From positions 1 through 37,824 of the IMG/VR virus record IMGVR_UViG_3300044591_001189: a stretch of 37,824 nucleotides of DNA; one strand, written 5' to 3'. Below, in pieces: positions 24,301 to 33,125 of the stretch (position 1 is its first letter; the number at the start of each line of letters is the position of its first letter). The position numbers and the translations under genes are program-made. The notes under the pieces were generated by a model. The model did no database searches, was not told where the DNA came from, and saw only the letters and a program-made list of their open reading frames with translations. The stretch is from a virus.

Positions 24301-24332
24301 CAAAGTTATCACAAAAACAAGGCACTTTGAAA
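24301..24332 (-). promoter_or_regulatory. Candidate middle promoter (Bacteroidota type)
   Basis: On the minus strand TTTC, a 20-base spacer and TAACTTTG match TTTG-N20-TAnnTTTG at nine of ten fixed positions. The expected start is near 24294, giving a leader of about 22 bases with AAGGAG before the methyltransferase ATG at 24272. It would drive the methyltransferase, DUF3127, glycosyltransferase and lysis genes. Confidence 0.7.
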
Positions 24333-24635
24333 ATCTTCAAAACTCTTCACTATCTTGTAGTTACATCCGCTTCGCTCGACCGTTGACTGCCACCACATCT
24401 GAGAGGCGCTTTGCCTACCTTTCTCGGCTTTGAATTCTAAGAAGGTTACGCCCGACCCGTCTGGATGGATATATGTCATGTCGGCCACGCCTGCCACCAA
24501 ACCCATCACTTTCAGACTCGCGCCGTGCCTCGCATCGCGAGGGTTATTGTGATTCATGTAAAGCAAACCCCGCTCGTCGGGGCGGTTATTCCAATGCCAA
24601 GTGAAGCAGAGGGTTTGGAGCTGGTGTTCAGTCAT
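24309..24635 (-). CDS. VRR-NUC domain nuclease, 108 aa
   Basis: The protein shows the VRR-NUC (PD-(D/E)XK type) core: GVADMTYI with Asp52, TFLEFKAEKGRQSASQ with Glu67 and Lys69, and the following QMWWQSTVER helix. The N-terminal part contains YMNHNNPRDARHG, common in small phage VRR-NUC proteins. Stand-alone versions act on branched or flapped DNA and help recombination or replication. It overlaps the ThyX stop by eight bases and ends just upstream of the next operon's promoter. Confidence 0.86.
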   Translation of the reverse strand: MTEHQLQTLCFTWHWNNRPDERGLLYMNHNNPRDARHGASLKVMGLVAGVADMTYIHPDGSGVTFLEFKAEKGRQSASQMWWQSTVERSGCNYKIVKSFEDFQSALFL

Positions 24636-25434
24636 TACTTACCTTCGCTAATAATTCGCTTATCTCTCTGCCTTTCAAGCCCTTAGATATAGCTATCGAT
24701 TCAAGCTCTTGCATGTTCATCGCTTGCTTGATGCTATCAAGTTCTAACCGCGAAAAGGTCTTGCTATGCAGAACATAATCCTCAAAGGCTTCATACGCTT
24801 TAGGTACTATCTCTTTCACTATATTCGCCATAGCCTCAGCATACACCCTGATCTCCCATTGCGCATGATGGTCAAGCCGTAGTGCCAAAAAATTCATAAG
24901 GTTCCTTAAATCTACCTTCCAAAACCACTCGGTATAATGGCTAACAGGTAAAACAGTTCTTGCAAGTTCCCGCGCTACTCCCTTCTCTAAAAGTGCTCGG
25001 TATACTTCATACTGCGCTTCATTTGACTTGTGAATCAAATCCTGAATCTCTTGCGCTTGGTCCGTTGGGAATGGCTTGCTATTCCGACCTTGCTTGTTAT
25101 CCTTTGATTGAGAGCTAATTTGTTCTAAAGGTGGGATGTACATCTCATCTTGCATCTCTGAATATCGGGCGCTAATCTCATTCACATTAGCCGCGCGGTG
25201 TCTGATCCACTGTCTAGCCACGAAAATGGGCAATTTCACATGAAACTTGAACTCGACCATCTCAAATGGCGTCAAATGATGATGCCTCATAAGATACCTA
25301 ATAAGGCCGCGATCTTCATGCAGTTGCTTAGTGCCTTTACCATACGACACCCGCGCGGCTTGCACTATCGAAGAGTCATCACCCATGACATCTACTAAGC
25401 GGACAAACCCGTCTAAACATGGCGTAAACTCCAT
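24628..25434 (-). CDS. thyX: Flavin-dependent thymidylate synthase ThyX, 268 aa
   Basis: The signature RHRX7S is intact: RHRAANVNEIS (78-88) followed by ARYSEM. Other conserved blocks are PFEMVEFKFHVKLPIFVARQ (dUMP/FAD region) and the later LARTVLPVSHYTEWFWKVD and FLALRLDHHAQWEIR. The enzyme makes dTMP from dUMP with FAD, NADPH and methylenetetrahydrofolate. I take the ATG at 25434, seven bases after AGGAG; a GTG one codon upstream is less likely. It sits behind helicase genes, as expected for a nucleotide-supply gene in the replication block. Confidence 0.97.
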   Translation of the reverse strand: MEFTPCLDGFVRLVDVMGDDSSIVQAARVSYGKGTKQLHEDRGLIRYLMRHHHLTPFEMVEFKFHVKLPIFVARQWIRHRAANVNEISARYSEMQDEMYIPPLEQISSQSKDNKQGRNSKPFPTDQAQEIQDLIHKSNEAQYEVYRALLEKGVARELARTVLPVSHYTEWFWKVDLRNLMNFLALRLDHHAQWEIRVYAEAMANIVKEIVPKAYEAFEDYVLHSKTFSRLELDSIKQAMNMQELESIAISKGLKGREISELLAKVSND

Positions 25435-25598
25435 CACTCATCTCCTAATAAATACGCTAACATTAAATCGCACTTCTTTTCCCAGTGTCTCATACCGATT
25501 AGCCACATCATGAAGAGCACGCGAGCCGTATCGTAGCTTACGCCGTGCTCCATGACTATGTCATCGAGAAAGTCTTGAGATAAGCGGCGATAGTTCAA
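25434..25598 (-). CDS. Small hypothetical protein with TTG start, 54 aa
   Basis: This ORF fills the gap between the SF2 helicase and ThyX. Its TTG start overlaps the helicase stop as TTGA, AAGG lies about eight bases upstream, and its TGA shares a base with the ThyX ATG. The product begins NYRRLSQDFLDDIV after the initiator and is amphipathic, with a hydrophobic helix VLFMMWLIGM. The overlaps on both sides support it, but the non-ATG start leaves doubt. No family is recognised. Confidence 0.5.
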   Translation of the reverse strand: MNYRRLSQDFLDDIVMEHGVSYDTARVLFMMWLIGMRHWEKKCDLMLAYLLGDE

Positions 25599-27013
25599 AT
25601 CAAATGCCTTGTCTTGTCTTTATGAACAAATAACCAACCTTTTGCATATCCCATCGCATCGCGATAGGCTTCGGCTTCGCTTCGCAATTTACATAAACTT
25701 TGCAGAACATAAAGAGGGTGCAATTTATTTGCCTTGGTTAATGCTATCCAATCCGGAAGCCCGCCTATCTTTGCCATCGCACGAGCCTCGTGAGGCTGCA
25801 ATATAGCAAGTTCTTCAAGAACTTCGCGCTCTGTTTTCGGAATCACCACACCGCAATACTCACACGCCCGCGCGCTCGCATATAGGAATGCATCACACTC
25901 AGGACAATTCTTATACACTGCGACGCCATCCCGTGGCTTCTTAGGTGGCTTTGTCCAGTCCCTCTCTTCATCCCACATGCCAAAGCGGTAAAGGTTATTC
26001 CCGAAGTCGAGCACTCGGAATGAAGTCTTGCCCTCGCATGTTCGCGAACCGCGTCCGACCATTTGCAGGAATAAGGGCAAGGACTTGGTCGCGCGATACA
26101 AAATCACAGTCTCAATACTCGGCTCATCAAAGCCCGTGGTAAAAAGCCCTACATTGATTAAAATTGCGCCAGCCGTCTCTTTGTACCACTTGAGAGCGTT
26201 TCGCCTCTCCTGAAGCCCAGCAGACCCGTTTATCGCGATTGCGGGAAGCCCCACACTTGTGAATTCTTGCAGTACCTCCTCCGCGCTGGCTAAATTAGGT
26301 GCGAATACAATCGACTTGGTATCATTTGCCCATCGCTTGTAGTTGGTCACCACGCCCTTGTAAATTTGCGAACGGCTGTACATATCCGCAAGCGAGTCAG
26401 CATCATAGTCACCGCCTTTGGTTTTCACTTGACTAAGGTCTATCGGAACCGAATAATACGAGGGCTTCGCAAGATAGCCCTCATGTATCAAGTAAGGTAT
26501 TGTCGAAGCCTCGACCATAGCCGTATAGACATCGCGCATAGTAGTTCCCTTCCCCTCTCTCCAAGGGGTAGCCGTCGCTCCAAGCACAAGAGCAGACTCA
26601 GGCAAATAGGGAAGTAGCTTGTCAAATGTTCGCTTATGACACTCATCAAAGATGAATAAATCCACGCTCTCAAGTAGAATTCTGTAGCCCGCCTGATCTC
26701 TTCGGCGATAGATAGTCTCGATCATGGCTACGAAGATACGCTGGCTTGAGTTAATTCGCGAGGTCTCTGCGGTGATGAGTTCCGGAACTATTGCGAGGTT
26801 ATTGAGCGCCCCGCCCGCTTGCCAAAGTAGCTCGCCTCGGTCGGTGATAATCATGACGCGCTTGCCCTTTTGCATAGCACCTTGAGCGATTGCCGAGAAC
26901 ATCACCGTCTTGCCCGCTCCGGTCGGAGCGCAAAGTATCACTCGCTTATGGCCTTGAGCGAAGGCAGCTCGTAGCTTATCGATTGCATTCTGCTGATATG
27001 GTCGTAAATTCAT
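25595..27013 (-). CDS. SF2 DEAD/DEAH-type helicase with a zinc ribbon, 472 aa
   Basis: Motifs in order: LRPYQQNAIDKLR (Q-like start), APTGAGKT (29-36, Walker A), FDECHKRT (122-129, DECH box), GATATPWR, and in domain 2 TGFDEPSIETVILYRATKS and QMVGRGSR. Near residue 375 a CPEC...CEYC pair makes a zinc ribbon. This is the RadD/YprA-like layout common in phages. It begins the gene block behind the candidate origin and is followed by ThyX, so a role in replication fork or recombination intermediate processing is likely. The substrate cannot be read from the sequence. Confidence 0.92.
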   Translation of the reverse strand: MNLRPYQQNAIDKLRAAFAQGHKRVILCAPTGAGKTVMFSAIAQGAMQKGKRVMIITDRGELLWQAGGALNNLAIVPELITAETSRINSSQRIFVAMIETIYRRRDQAGYRILLESVDLFIFDECHKRTFDKLLPYLPESALVLGATATPWREGKGTTMRDVYTAMVEASTIPYLIHEGYLAKPSYYSVPIDLSQVKTKGGDYDADSLADMYSRSQIYKGVVTNYKRWANDTKSIVFAPNLASAEEVLQEFTSVGLPAIAINGSAGLQERRNALKWYKETAGAILINVGLFTTGFDEPSIETVILYRATKSLPLFLQMVGRGSRTCEGKTSFRVLDFGNNLYRFGMWDEERDWTKPPKKPRDGVAVYKNCPECDAFLYASARACEYCGVVIPKTEREVLEELAILQPHEARAMAKIGGLPDWIALTKANKLHPLYVLQSLCKLRSEAEAYRDAMGYAKGWLFVHKDKTRHLI

Positions 27014-27231
<218 letters not shown>

Positions 27232-29457
27232 TTATTGCGAAAAATCGCCATAAGGGGCAAATTGCTTGCGAACCTTGACACGGTAAACAGTGCGAGGGAA
27301 TGAGTTGAATTTCTTCTTTTTGCGTTCGAACCCTGCTTTATTGAGTGCAATCCCGAGTCGATTCTCGGCAAATTTAACTTCAAGATGCTTTAGGATGGTA
27401 TCGCGAACCTCGGTCGCGGTCATCCAAGTGCCTTCGGTTCCGCTTGGAAGTTCGAATACGATATCGAGTGCTTCGGCTGCGGTATCGACTTGTTCATTAT
27501 CTTGCGTTGACATTGAAAGCTGAGCGATCTCGCCTTTATTGAGTTGCCAAGAGCTATCGCCTTCGGTTTTCCAGATGTGATAAGCTTCCATGAGCAAATC
27601 GATCTTATCTACCTCGCGATACGCCCCGAAGTCAATGCTAACTAAGTTAATTGGAATAATACGGCGGTTCCCAGTCGGGTCGTTAATCACTTCATTCTCA
27701 TTTGAGGTACCGCAGAGCACGGCATAGCGTCTGTAGTCTTCAAATTTGCGCCCGTAGGGCTGTCTGAGGTTAAAGAATTGCGTTGAGGCGTATTGCTTGA
27801 GTAGTTTGTACTCGTTTTTAGATTTGCCGGAGAACTCATCATCGCATAGTATAAGTTTTCTGCACATTAGGATTTCATCATCTTTGCCTCGGTCGAGTTT
27901 GGACTCGCCGTAATAGTCTCGAAGCTCTGAAGGTAGTAGCCATCTAAAGAAGTTTGTTTTGCCGAGGCCTTGTTCACCGCACATAACTAGAATAAGAAGT
28001 GAGTAAGTGCCGTGCATGGAAGCGATGAGGCTAATAATCCACTTTCGAATGAAGATACGGGTAATCATGGGGCCGAAGTCGACTATTTCGCCGTTATCAT
28101 TTACGATATGGCGTGCGGTTACGGTTGCGATGAGTTGGTCAATGGTTCCATGCTTCACCTCGCGGTCTTGATAGCGTTCAAAGAAGTCAAGGAACGGGTT
28201 ATAGGTGCGAGTGTTATCGTTATGAATGAGCGAATCGACATGCGATTGTGTGCATTTCGTACCGAGCGCTGTTGCAATTTCGGACCAGATGGTATTGAGA
28301 TTGCTTGTAGTCATCGGCTTGCCTTTGTACTCGATTTCTTGAGTTACTTCATTCTTTTTGATATCGTAGGCTTCGAGTGCGGCTTTGATGAGAGGGATAA
28401 CATTTTCTTCGCGGTTTGCTTTGTAGTTTTCTTTAGGGTTTTTAAGAACTTGCTCAACTATTTCGCGTGTAAATTCACTTGATATGCCTTCTTGTTCTGC
28501 TAGCTTAACAATGCTTTCTGTTATGTCTTTATCGGTACCTTTGTTAACTGATCGCCGAGCATAAGTCATTCCTGTTACTTTTCGAGTCTCTTCGGTTTGG
28601 AACTGAATACCGTGCTCTTTACACTTAAAGAATAGCGTCGCGATACCTACGCTACCGTCGTTTGTTTTCAAGAAGTTATCATACTTTGCATCGGTATTTT
28701 GCGCGTTGTATTCGGGATGCATCTCACTTATAGCGTGGAAGTAATCGCGGCCCGCTTCGCCGTAATGATCAGCCAAAGCGAAGCCGATTTGAATCCAATC
28801 GTGATACGATTCAGTAAGATCTATGCGACGGCTCCGGATCTGGCTAATAATAAACTCCATATCTTTTGAAGTATGCGCATGGATTACTCTTGTACTGATT
28901 TGCGCCTCTTTTTTGAGGTACTTTTTGAATACGGGTGTATCTTTCGGGTTCTTATGTAAAAATGGGTCGAATGATACAAAGCGGAGGCGCGTCACATCTT
29001 TACATGCTTTATCGGCTATGAGTTCATAGGTATCGGCAAGATACTTTTCAAGCGCGAGGTATGCTTCGAGGTGTTTTGCGGGTTCGATCCTGAAGTAGAT
29101 CGCATATCCGAGGCCTCCGAGTGATTGGTGGAAGGCATAGACAAAGGGATCGCTCATAAGGCCTCGAACTTTGTCATTAAGGCTATCGTTATCCTTATCA
29201 TCTACATCAATGCAGATTAGCCCGCTGTGGTTCTTTAGGCCGGCTTGCCCGCGCCCTGTGAACTCACCGCTTGGAGTTACTGCGGTGATCTTCCGCTTTG
29301 CGGCTTTGCGCTCTTCGGGGTCTTGAATAGCTCTGTAGGTTATCACCTCATCTTGCCAGTGGCCATTTTTGATAAGGTATAGGTACTCGTTAAATTCTAT
29401 AAGCTCTTGCGGGCGCGTGGCCTCTGCATTTGCGAATAGTGTGATTACATTACTCAT
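27232..29457 (-). CDS. Primase-helicase: VirE_N/PriCT-2/VapE-type, 741 aa
   Basis: The N-terminal domain (about 50-190) is the BT4734-like/VirE_N primase domain, with the acidic metal site in LICIDVDDKDND and the FHQSLGGLGYAIYFRI and DVTRLRFVSFDPFL blocks. A PriCT-2 domain follows (about 210-290, ESYHDWIQIGFALADHYG). The C-terminal half is a VapE/virulence-associated E helicase: P-loop GEQGLGKT at 494-501, LILCDDEFSG (Walker B region) and YAVLCGTSNENEVINDPTGN. It should prime and unwind phage DNA. The candidate origin lies directly behind it. The start overlaps the DnaA-like gene's stop. Confidence 0.93.
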   Translation of the reverse strand: MSNVITLFANAEATRPQELIEFNEYLYLIKNGHWQDEVITYRAIQDPEERKAAKRKITAVTPSGEFTGRGQAGLKNHSGLICIDVDDKDNDSLNDKVRGLMSDPFVYAFHQSLGGLGYAIYFRIEPAKHLEAYLALEKYLADTYELIADKACKDVTRLRFVSFDPFLHKNPKDTPVFKKYLKKEAQISTRVIHAHTSKDMEFIISQIRSRRIDLTESYHDWIQIGFALADHYGEAGRDYFHAISEMHPEYNAQNTDAKYDNFLKTNDGSVGIATLFFKCKEHGIQFQTEETRKVTGMTYARRSVNKGTDKDITESIVKLAEQEGISSEFTREIVEQVLKNPKENYKANREENVIPLIKAALEAYDIKKNEVTQEIEYKGKPMTTSNLNTIWSEIATALGTKCTQSHVDSLIHNDNTRTYNPFLDFFERYQDREVKHGTIDQLIATVTARHIVNDNGEIVDFGPMITRIFIRKWIISLIASMHGTYSLLILVMCGEQGLGKTNFFRWLLPSELRDYYGESKLDRGKDDEILMCRKLILCDDEFSGKSKNEYKLLKQYASTQFFNLRQPYGRKFEDYRRYAVLCGTSNENEVINDPTGNRRIIPINLVSIDFGAYREVDKIDLLMEAYHIWKTEGDSSWQLNKGEIAQLSMSTQDNEQVDTAAEALDIVFELPSGTEGTWMTATEVRDTILKHLEVKFAENRLGIALNKAGFERKKKKFNSFPRTVYRVKVRKQFAPYGDFSQ

Positions 29458-29893
29458 GCTTACTCTCTTTGATTAGGTTGCGGTAAAGTATTCGGAACTC
29501 CGGGTCTATGATTGCGCGGTCTTCGACAGCGCGGGCGGCTAAAATAGGTGTTTTGTGATTGCAACTGAAGATAAAACTGCAGTCTTGTTTTGTGAATCCG
29601 TTATGCATATAGCAGAGGGTAATCGCGAGGTATCTCGGGAATCCTTGCTCTTGAAATATCGTACGGGGGTCGAGGCCATAAGCGCGGGCTGTGAGTTCAG
29701 CCACGCGCTCGGCTATGTCGTGCATTTGGGCATTAGTGAGGCGCTTAATCTTACCGCGTGGCTTCTTTGGCCTATTGCCGAAGAGTATTTCTCGCTCGAT
29801 CTTTAATTGCTGCGAAAGAGGGAGCGTAGCAAGCGGCGAGCGGTTTGTATCAGCCGCGAGGTCATTAATATGACCGATAGCATGAAGGCGCAT
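29450..29893 (-). CDS. DnaA domain IV-like DNA-binding protein A, 147 aa
   Basis: The C-terminal 65 residues (about 83-147) look like the DnaA DNA-binding domain: GFPRYLAITLCYMHNGFT, then a turn-helix with QDCSFIFSCNHKTPILAARA, where the H-K-T recalls the DHT/DHS motif of DnaA. No ATPase domain is present. The N-terminus MRLHAIGHINDLAAD and PLSQQLKIEREILFGN resemble another protein of this genome (33122-33688). The gene is next to the primase-helicase, so a role in origin recognition or transcription control is plausible. Similarity was judged by eye and should be tested. Confidence 0.62.
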   Translation of the reverse strand: MRLHAIGHINDLAADTNRSPLATLPLSQQLKIEREILFGNRPKKPRGKIKRLTNAQMHDIAERVAELTARAYGLDPRTIFQEQGFPRYLAITLCYMHNGFTKQDCSFIFSCNHKTPILAARAVEDRAIIDPEFRILYRNLIKESKHE

Positions 29894-29961
29894 ATCTTAT
29901 GCCCGATATTATTGAAAGATTCGGCTAGTTCGTCAAGGCTTTGGCGGTCGAAGTTGTTCAT
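29803..29961 (-). CDS. Possible small protein overlapping DnaA-like protein A, 52 aa
   Basis: The ATG at 29961 forms an ATGA overlap with the upstream 75-aa gene. The ORF then runs 91 bases into the DnaA-like gene in another frame. It begins MNNFDRQSLDELAESFNNIG and continues as a hydrophobic and basic segment. If it is not real, about 64 bases between the neighbours are non-coding. The neat overlap favours it, the long overlap with the next gene speaks against it. Confidence 0.4.
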   Translation of the reverse strand: MNNFDRQSLDELAESFNNIGHKICAFMLSVILMTSRLIQTARRLLRSLFRSN

Positions 29962-30185
29962 GGCATTTCTATCTCGTTAAGTGCGATGTAATGCGGTTCG
30001 ATGTCGTATATTGAGTCTATGCTTATTTTGCTTGGCATAGGTCTTGTGCAGTAAAGATAAATCTCTTGATTCACTTCGCTTCGTTTTATGTATCCTAATT
30101 CATATTGCGGGCCGTCTTCAAGATCGATTCGCAAAAGTATCATACCTTCAGGCCATTCGCCGTATTCGAGTTTAGTCCATTTCAT
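29958..30185 (-). CDS. Hypothetical protein, 75 aa
   Basis: The start shares ATGA with the upstream DnaA-like gene and has GGGAGG in front; the stop shares ATGA with a small ORF. The product opens MKWTKLEYGEWPEGMILLRI, a pattern seen in short phage proteins of DUF551-like type (W-x-x-L-x-x-G-x-WP), and then has YIKRSEVNQEIYLYCTRP. It is likely a small beta domain. The function is unknown. Confidence 0.72.
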   Translation of the reverse strand: MKWTKLEYGEWPEGMILLRIDLEDGPQYELGYIKRSEVNQEIYLYCTRPMPSKISIDSIYDIEPHYIALNEIEMP

Positions 30186-30766
30186 GCCTTTAGCCTCCCT
30201 CTTCTAAAGTAGATTGGCGTTTTATCTCTTCGGTATCCTGTGCTATCGGCTCTTTCATATAGCCATTGGTCGAGTGCCCCGAAGATATGCTGATACTTGC
30301 CATAGACATCCACTACTTCCATGATAGTATGCAAGTGATGGGATAGGGTCGAGCGCTCCATGCCAAGATAGTGAGCTACTTGGAAGCTCGTTAGGTTAAG
30401 ATAAGTAATTGCAAAGAATACGAATACTTTTTTAGCATATACGATTTCTTGATACCGTACTTTCATGCGGATAGTTGGGTACGGGAGTCGCATCACTTTT
30501 ATAACCTCTTTCTCTAATGATTCGAGTAAAGCGACGGGATCATTGAAGTCGAGATAATACGAGCGGTTAAGGTAGTGGCCTGAGCGCTTGCTTTTATCCG
30601 GCTTTGTCATATCGATACGGGTTCGGCTATCTCGCTTTACTTCCATCTCTTTCGCGATTCGCATGCGCTCTTCGCGAAGCTGTTCGGATAGTGATTTGCC
30701 CGGCTCGAAGGCTGTGCGATCGAGAGTGTAGTTAAGTTCGGTAAGTGTTTCATTGTCTTGATTCAT
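30182..30766 (-). CDS. DnaA domain IV-like DNA-binding protein C, 194 aa
   Basis: This is the clearest DnaA-like member. Residues 100-150 read RMKVRYQEIVYAKKVFVFFA followed by ITYLNLTSFQVAHYLGMERS and TLSHHLHTIMEVV. That is the order of DnaA domain IV: an R/VxxAR-type helix, the LT-S-x-x-IxxxLG helix-turn-helix, and ST-x-x-H before the last helix. No AAA+ domain is present; the N-terminal 95 residues are charged and contain KSLSEQLREERMRIAKE, related to the LS..LK.ER block of its paralogues. Both ends overlap neighbours by ATGA. It may bind DnaA-box-like sites on phage or host DNA. Confidence 0.72.
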   Translation of the reverse strand: MNQDNETLTELNYTLDRTAFEPGKSLSEQLREERMRIAKEMEVKRDSRTRIDMTKPDKSKRSGHYLNRSYYLDFNDPVALLESLEKEVIKVMRLPYPTIRMKVRYQEIVYAKKVFVFFAITYLNLTSFQVAHYLGMERSTLSHHLHTIMEVVDVYGKYQHIFGALDQWLYERADSTGYRRDKTPIYFRRGRLKA

Positions 30767-31746
30767 GAGAAAATCTTCTCTTGTACTTTGTCTTTGAATC
30801 TTTTGCTAGCTTCTTTTAAATTAATAATCGCTTGCTTAAAGTAACTATCTTTTAATTCTATTCCGATAGCTTTGCGACCGAGTGAAACAGGACTATACAC
30901 TTCAGATCCTACTCCCATGAATGGAGTAAGTACGACCTCTTTTGGATTAGAATAAAGTTCTACTATTCTATCGATTACATCAAGTTGTAAGGGGTGTACA
31001 TGTTTCTCGTCATCTTCCTCTTTTGAATCACGGAACGGCAAAACATTATCTATACGAATATCATCCCAAACAGAACTAGCGTATCTTTGCCATGTGAGGT
31101 GAGAAAGTTTATTTCCTGACGGATCGCCGTCGTAATCTTTCCACTTTTTTACAAAATCTTTGTAGTTACCGTATGTTTCTTTATGAGCTTCTAAAAATGG
31201 AGTTTCTCCAAAGTATTCAGTAAGTCCGCATGGATGTGTAACTGGTACTTGATTATCGCCTGCTTTTGTAAATATCAATACATAATCAGGCATTGCAGTA
31301 AAACACTTTGTAGAGTCTTCGACAATAAATTTATGCATTAAAGATTGCACCATAGTACGCATGCGAACTTTTAGAGGCTCTTTCCATACGGTTATGCGAT
31401 TGCGATAATGGAATCCGTGTTTTTCATGTATTCTAATTATCTCATGTGGAAAGTCCCATAGATAACATCTGTTATCAAAAACATCCGTACAATGAACTGC
31501 AGTAATACGACCGGGCTTTGTTACTCTTGCAATTTCTTGTACTAGGAATTCGTACTGATCAAGGAACTGCTCGCGGCTTTCACAATTACTAAAATCATTC
31601 TCATGAGATGAGTAATTGTAAAGACCTGCGAACGGTGGAGAATAAACTGAAAGGTCTATGCTATCATTTGCCAAAGTTGGAAGTACATACATGCAGTCAC
31701 TATTATAGATTGCATAATTATCGGTTATTACTTGATCTTTAATCAT
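30763..31746 (-). CDS. DNA methyltransferase, beta-type (N4-cytosine or N6-adenine), 327 aa
   Basis: Motif IV, SPPF (36-39 in DLSVYSPPFAGLYNYSS), comes before motif I, TPFMGVGSEVYSPVSLGRKA near the C-terminus, so the order is that of the beta class. The middle has VKKWKDYDGDPSGNKLSHLT, a stretch common in phage DNA methylases of this size. SPPF/SPPY is usual for N4-cytosine or some N6-adenine enzymes; the exact base cannot be decided. It shares ATGA with the helicase upstream and the DnaA-like gene downstream. Protection of phage DNA from host restriction is the likely role. Confidence 0.9.
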   Translation of the reverse strand: MIKDQVITDNYAIYNSDCMYVLPTLANDSIDLSVYSPPFAGLYNYSSHENDFSNCESREQFLDQYEFLVQEIARVTKPGRITAVHCTDVFDNRCYLWDFPHEIIRIHEKHGFHYRNRITVWKEPLKVRMRTMVQSLMHKFIVEDSTKCFTAMPDYVLIFTKAGDNQVPVTHPCGLTEYFGETPFLEAHKETYGNYKDFVKKWKDYDGDPSGNKLSHLTWQRYASSVWDDIRIDNVLPFRDSKEEDDEKHVHPLQLDVIDRIVELYSNPKEVVLTPFMGVGSEVYSPVSLGRKAIGIELKDSYFKQAIINLKEASKRFKDKVQEKIFS

Positions 31747-33125
31747 AAGAAGCTCGGTAGGGTAATTGGTTTATTAAATTCTTTGTTTTCTATTTTGAAG
31801 TCTTGGGATGTTTGCTTTGTTAGATTATCGAACATTTGTATAGCACGGTCTTTTTTTATCATAAGACTTTCCATAACTTTCGTCTGTCCATCTGATAAAA
31901 TAAGATCTACAGTAACCGGTCTTTTTTGTCCGAATCTCCAAAAGCGTCGTATAGCTTGATAGTATTGCTCGTATGAATAAGTAGGAAAGTATGTCGTATG
32001 ATTGCAGTGCTGCCAGTTAAGACCAAAAGCGGTAATAGATGTTTTTGTGATTAGTTTCTTGATATCACCAGCGCTGAATCCTAAAAGTATTTCCTCTTTC
32101 TTATCTATGTTCATATTGCCTTTGACTTCGACTGTACTCTTGTCGAGTTCTCCGATTAGATCGGCTTCATCGTTAAGATTAACCCAGTAAACAGAGCACT
32201 CATGATATTTTGCTTTCTCTACTGCTTTATGGCATCTCATTTCAAGAGTTGCTCTTACTTCGGCTTTGATTTCTTTGAATCCTGTAGCCGGCATAGCAAA
32301 CATAGTATTTTGACCATCGATAGCGAGCGGATCAGTATTTTCTATAATTGTGATATTCTCGATAAGTTCGGGCAAAATATGACGCTCATCACTGAATCCA
32401 AAGTCTGAAGGCTTGCGCATCGATATTGACCATGATGCTATCCATCTCCAAAAGTCCTGCTCTGCATGAGCTTTGAGGTACCACTCTTCGCCCTGCCTTG
32501 CTTTGCTTATTTGCGATAACTTGGCTACATTGTTTTGGTTGTTTTTGAAAAACTTAGAAAGCATATCCATATAGCCAAGATATCCAAGAGCTTCGGAACT
32601 CGTGCCTAATTCTATGTAATCGTTAGGGCTTGGAGTCGCGGTGAATAGGAATCGATACTTGACTTTTTTTAAGAATGAAGTGATAGCATTTTTAGTAGCT
32701 CCTTCAAAGTTTTTTAAGATAGAGCTTTCATCTAGGATAACACACTCGAAGTCCTTTGAGTTGAAGTTTTCCAAGCGCTCGTAATTACATACGACTATCT
32801 TAGTTTTGAAACTTCCATCTTTGCTATATTCGATGTCATCGATACCAAACTTTTCAGCCTCTTTAATAAATTGAAAAGCGACTGCAAGCGGTGTAATAAT
32901 CAATACCGGATTATTTGTTTTTCTTGCATAATTCACGGCTATTGTAAGCTCTAAAATAGTCTTTCCTAATCCTGTATCTAAGAATACCGCGCATCTTCCT
33001 TTTTTAATCGCATATTCGGCTACATACTTTTGATAGTCAAACATATCATCAGGTAAAAACGAGGTCTCTATGCCATAATCTATCGAGCTATGTTTTTTGC
33101 TCTCAAGAAACTCCTTATAAGTCAT
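31743..33125 (-). CDS. SNF2-like SF2 helicase/translocase paired with the methyltransferase, 460 aa
   Basis: Motifs: FDYQKYVAEYAIKKG (Q-like), LDTGLGKT (49-56), IITPLAV (Ia), ILDESSILKN (130-139, DESS box), FTATPSPND (motif III) and in domain 2 TSITAFGLNWQHCNHTTYFP and AIRRFWRFGQKRPV (motif VI). The DEAD-like box DESS and the QxxRRxxRxGQ ending are of SNF2 type. The longer frame starts at 33155, but the ATG at 33125 forms ATGA with the upstream stop and has CGGAG in front. It is AT-richer than the structural genes. It may act with the methyltransferase on DNA; this is inference. Confidence 0.88.
   Translation of the reverse strand: MTYKEFLESKKHSSIDYGIETSFLPDDMFDYQKYVAEYAIKKGRCAVFLDTGLGKTILELTIAVNYARKTNNPVLIITPLAVAFQFIKEAEKFGIDDIEYSKDGSFKTKIVVCNYERLENFNSKDFECVILDESSILKNFEGATKNAITSFLKKVKYRFLFTATPSPNDYIELGTSSEALGYLGYMDMLSKFFKNNQNNVAKLSQISKARQGEEWYLKAHAEQDFWRWIASWSISMRKPSDFGFSDERHILPELIENITIIENTDPLAIDGQNTMFAMPATGFKEIKAEVRATLEMRCHKAVEKAKYHECSVYWVNLNDEADLIGELDKSTVEVKGNMNIDKKEEILLGFSAGDIKKLITKTSITAFGLNWQHCNHTTYFPTYSYEQYYQAIRRFWRFGQKRPVTVDLILSDGQTKVMESLMIKKDRAIQMFDNLTKQTSQDFKIENKEFNKPITLPSFL

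Noticed and set aside
30763-33125. A complete restriction-modification or DISARM system
   Set aside because: Only the helicase-like and methyltransferase genes are present. The nearby PD-(D/E)XK protein is of the RecB/Cas4 type used in recombination and is separated by a DnaA-like gene.
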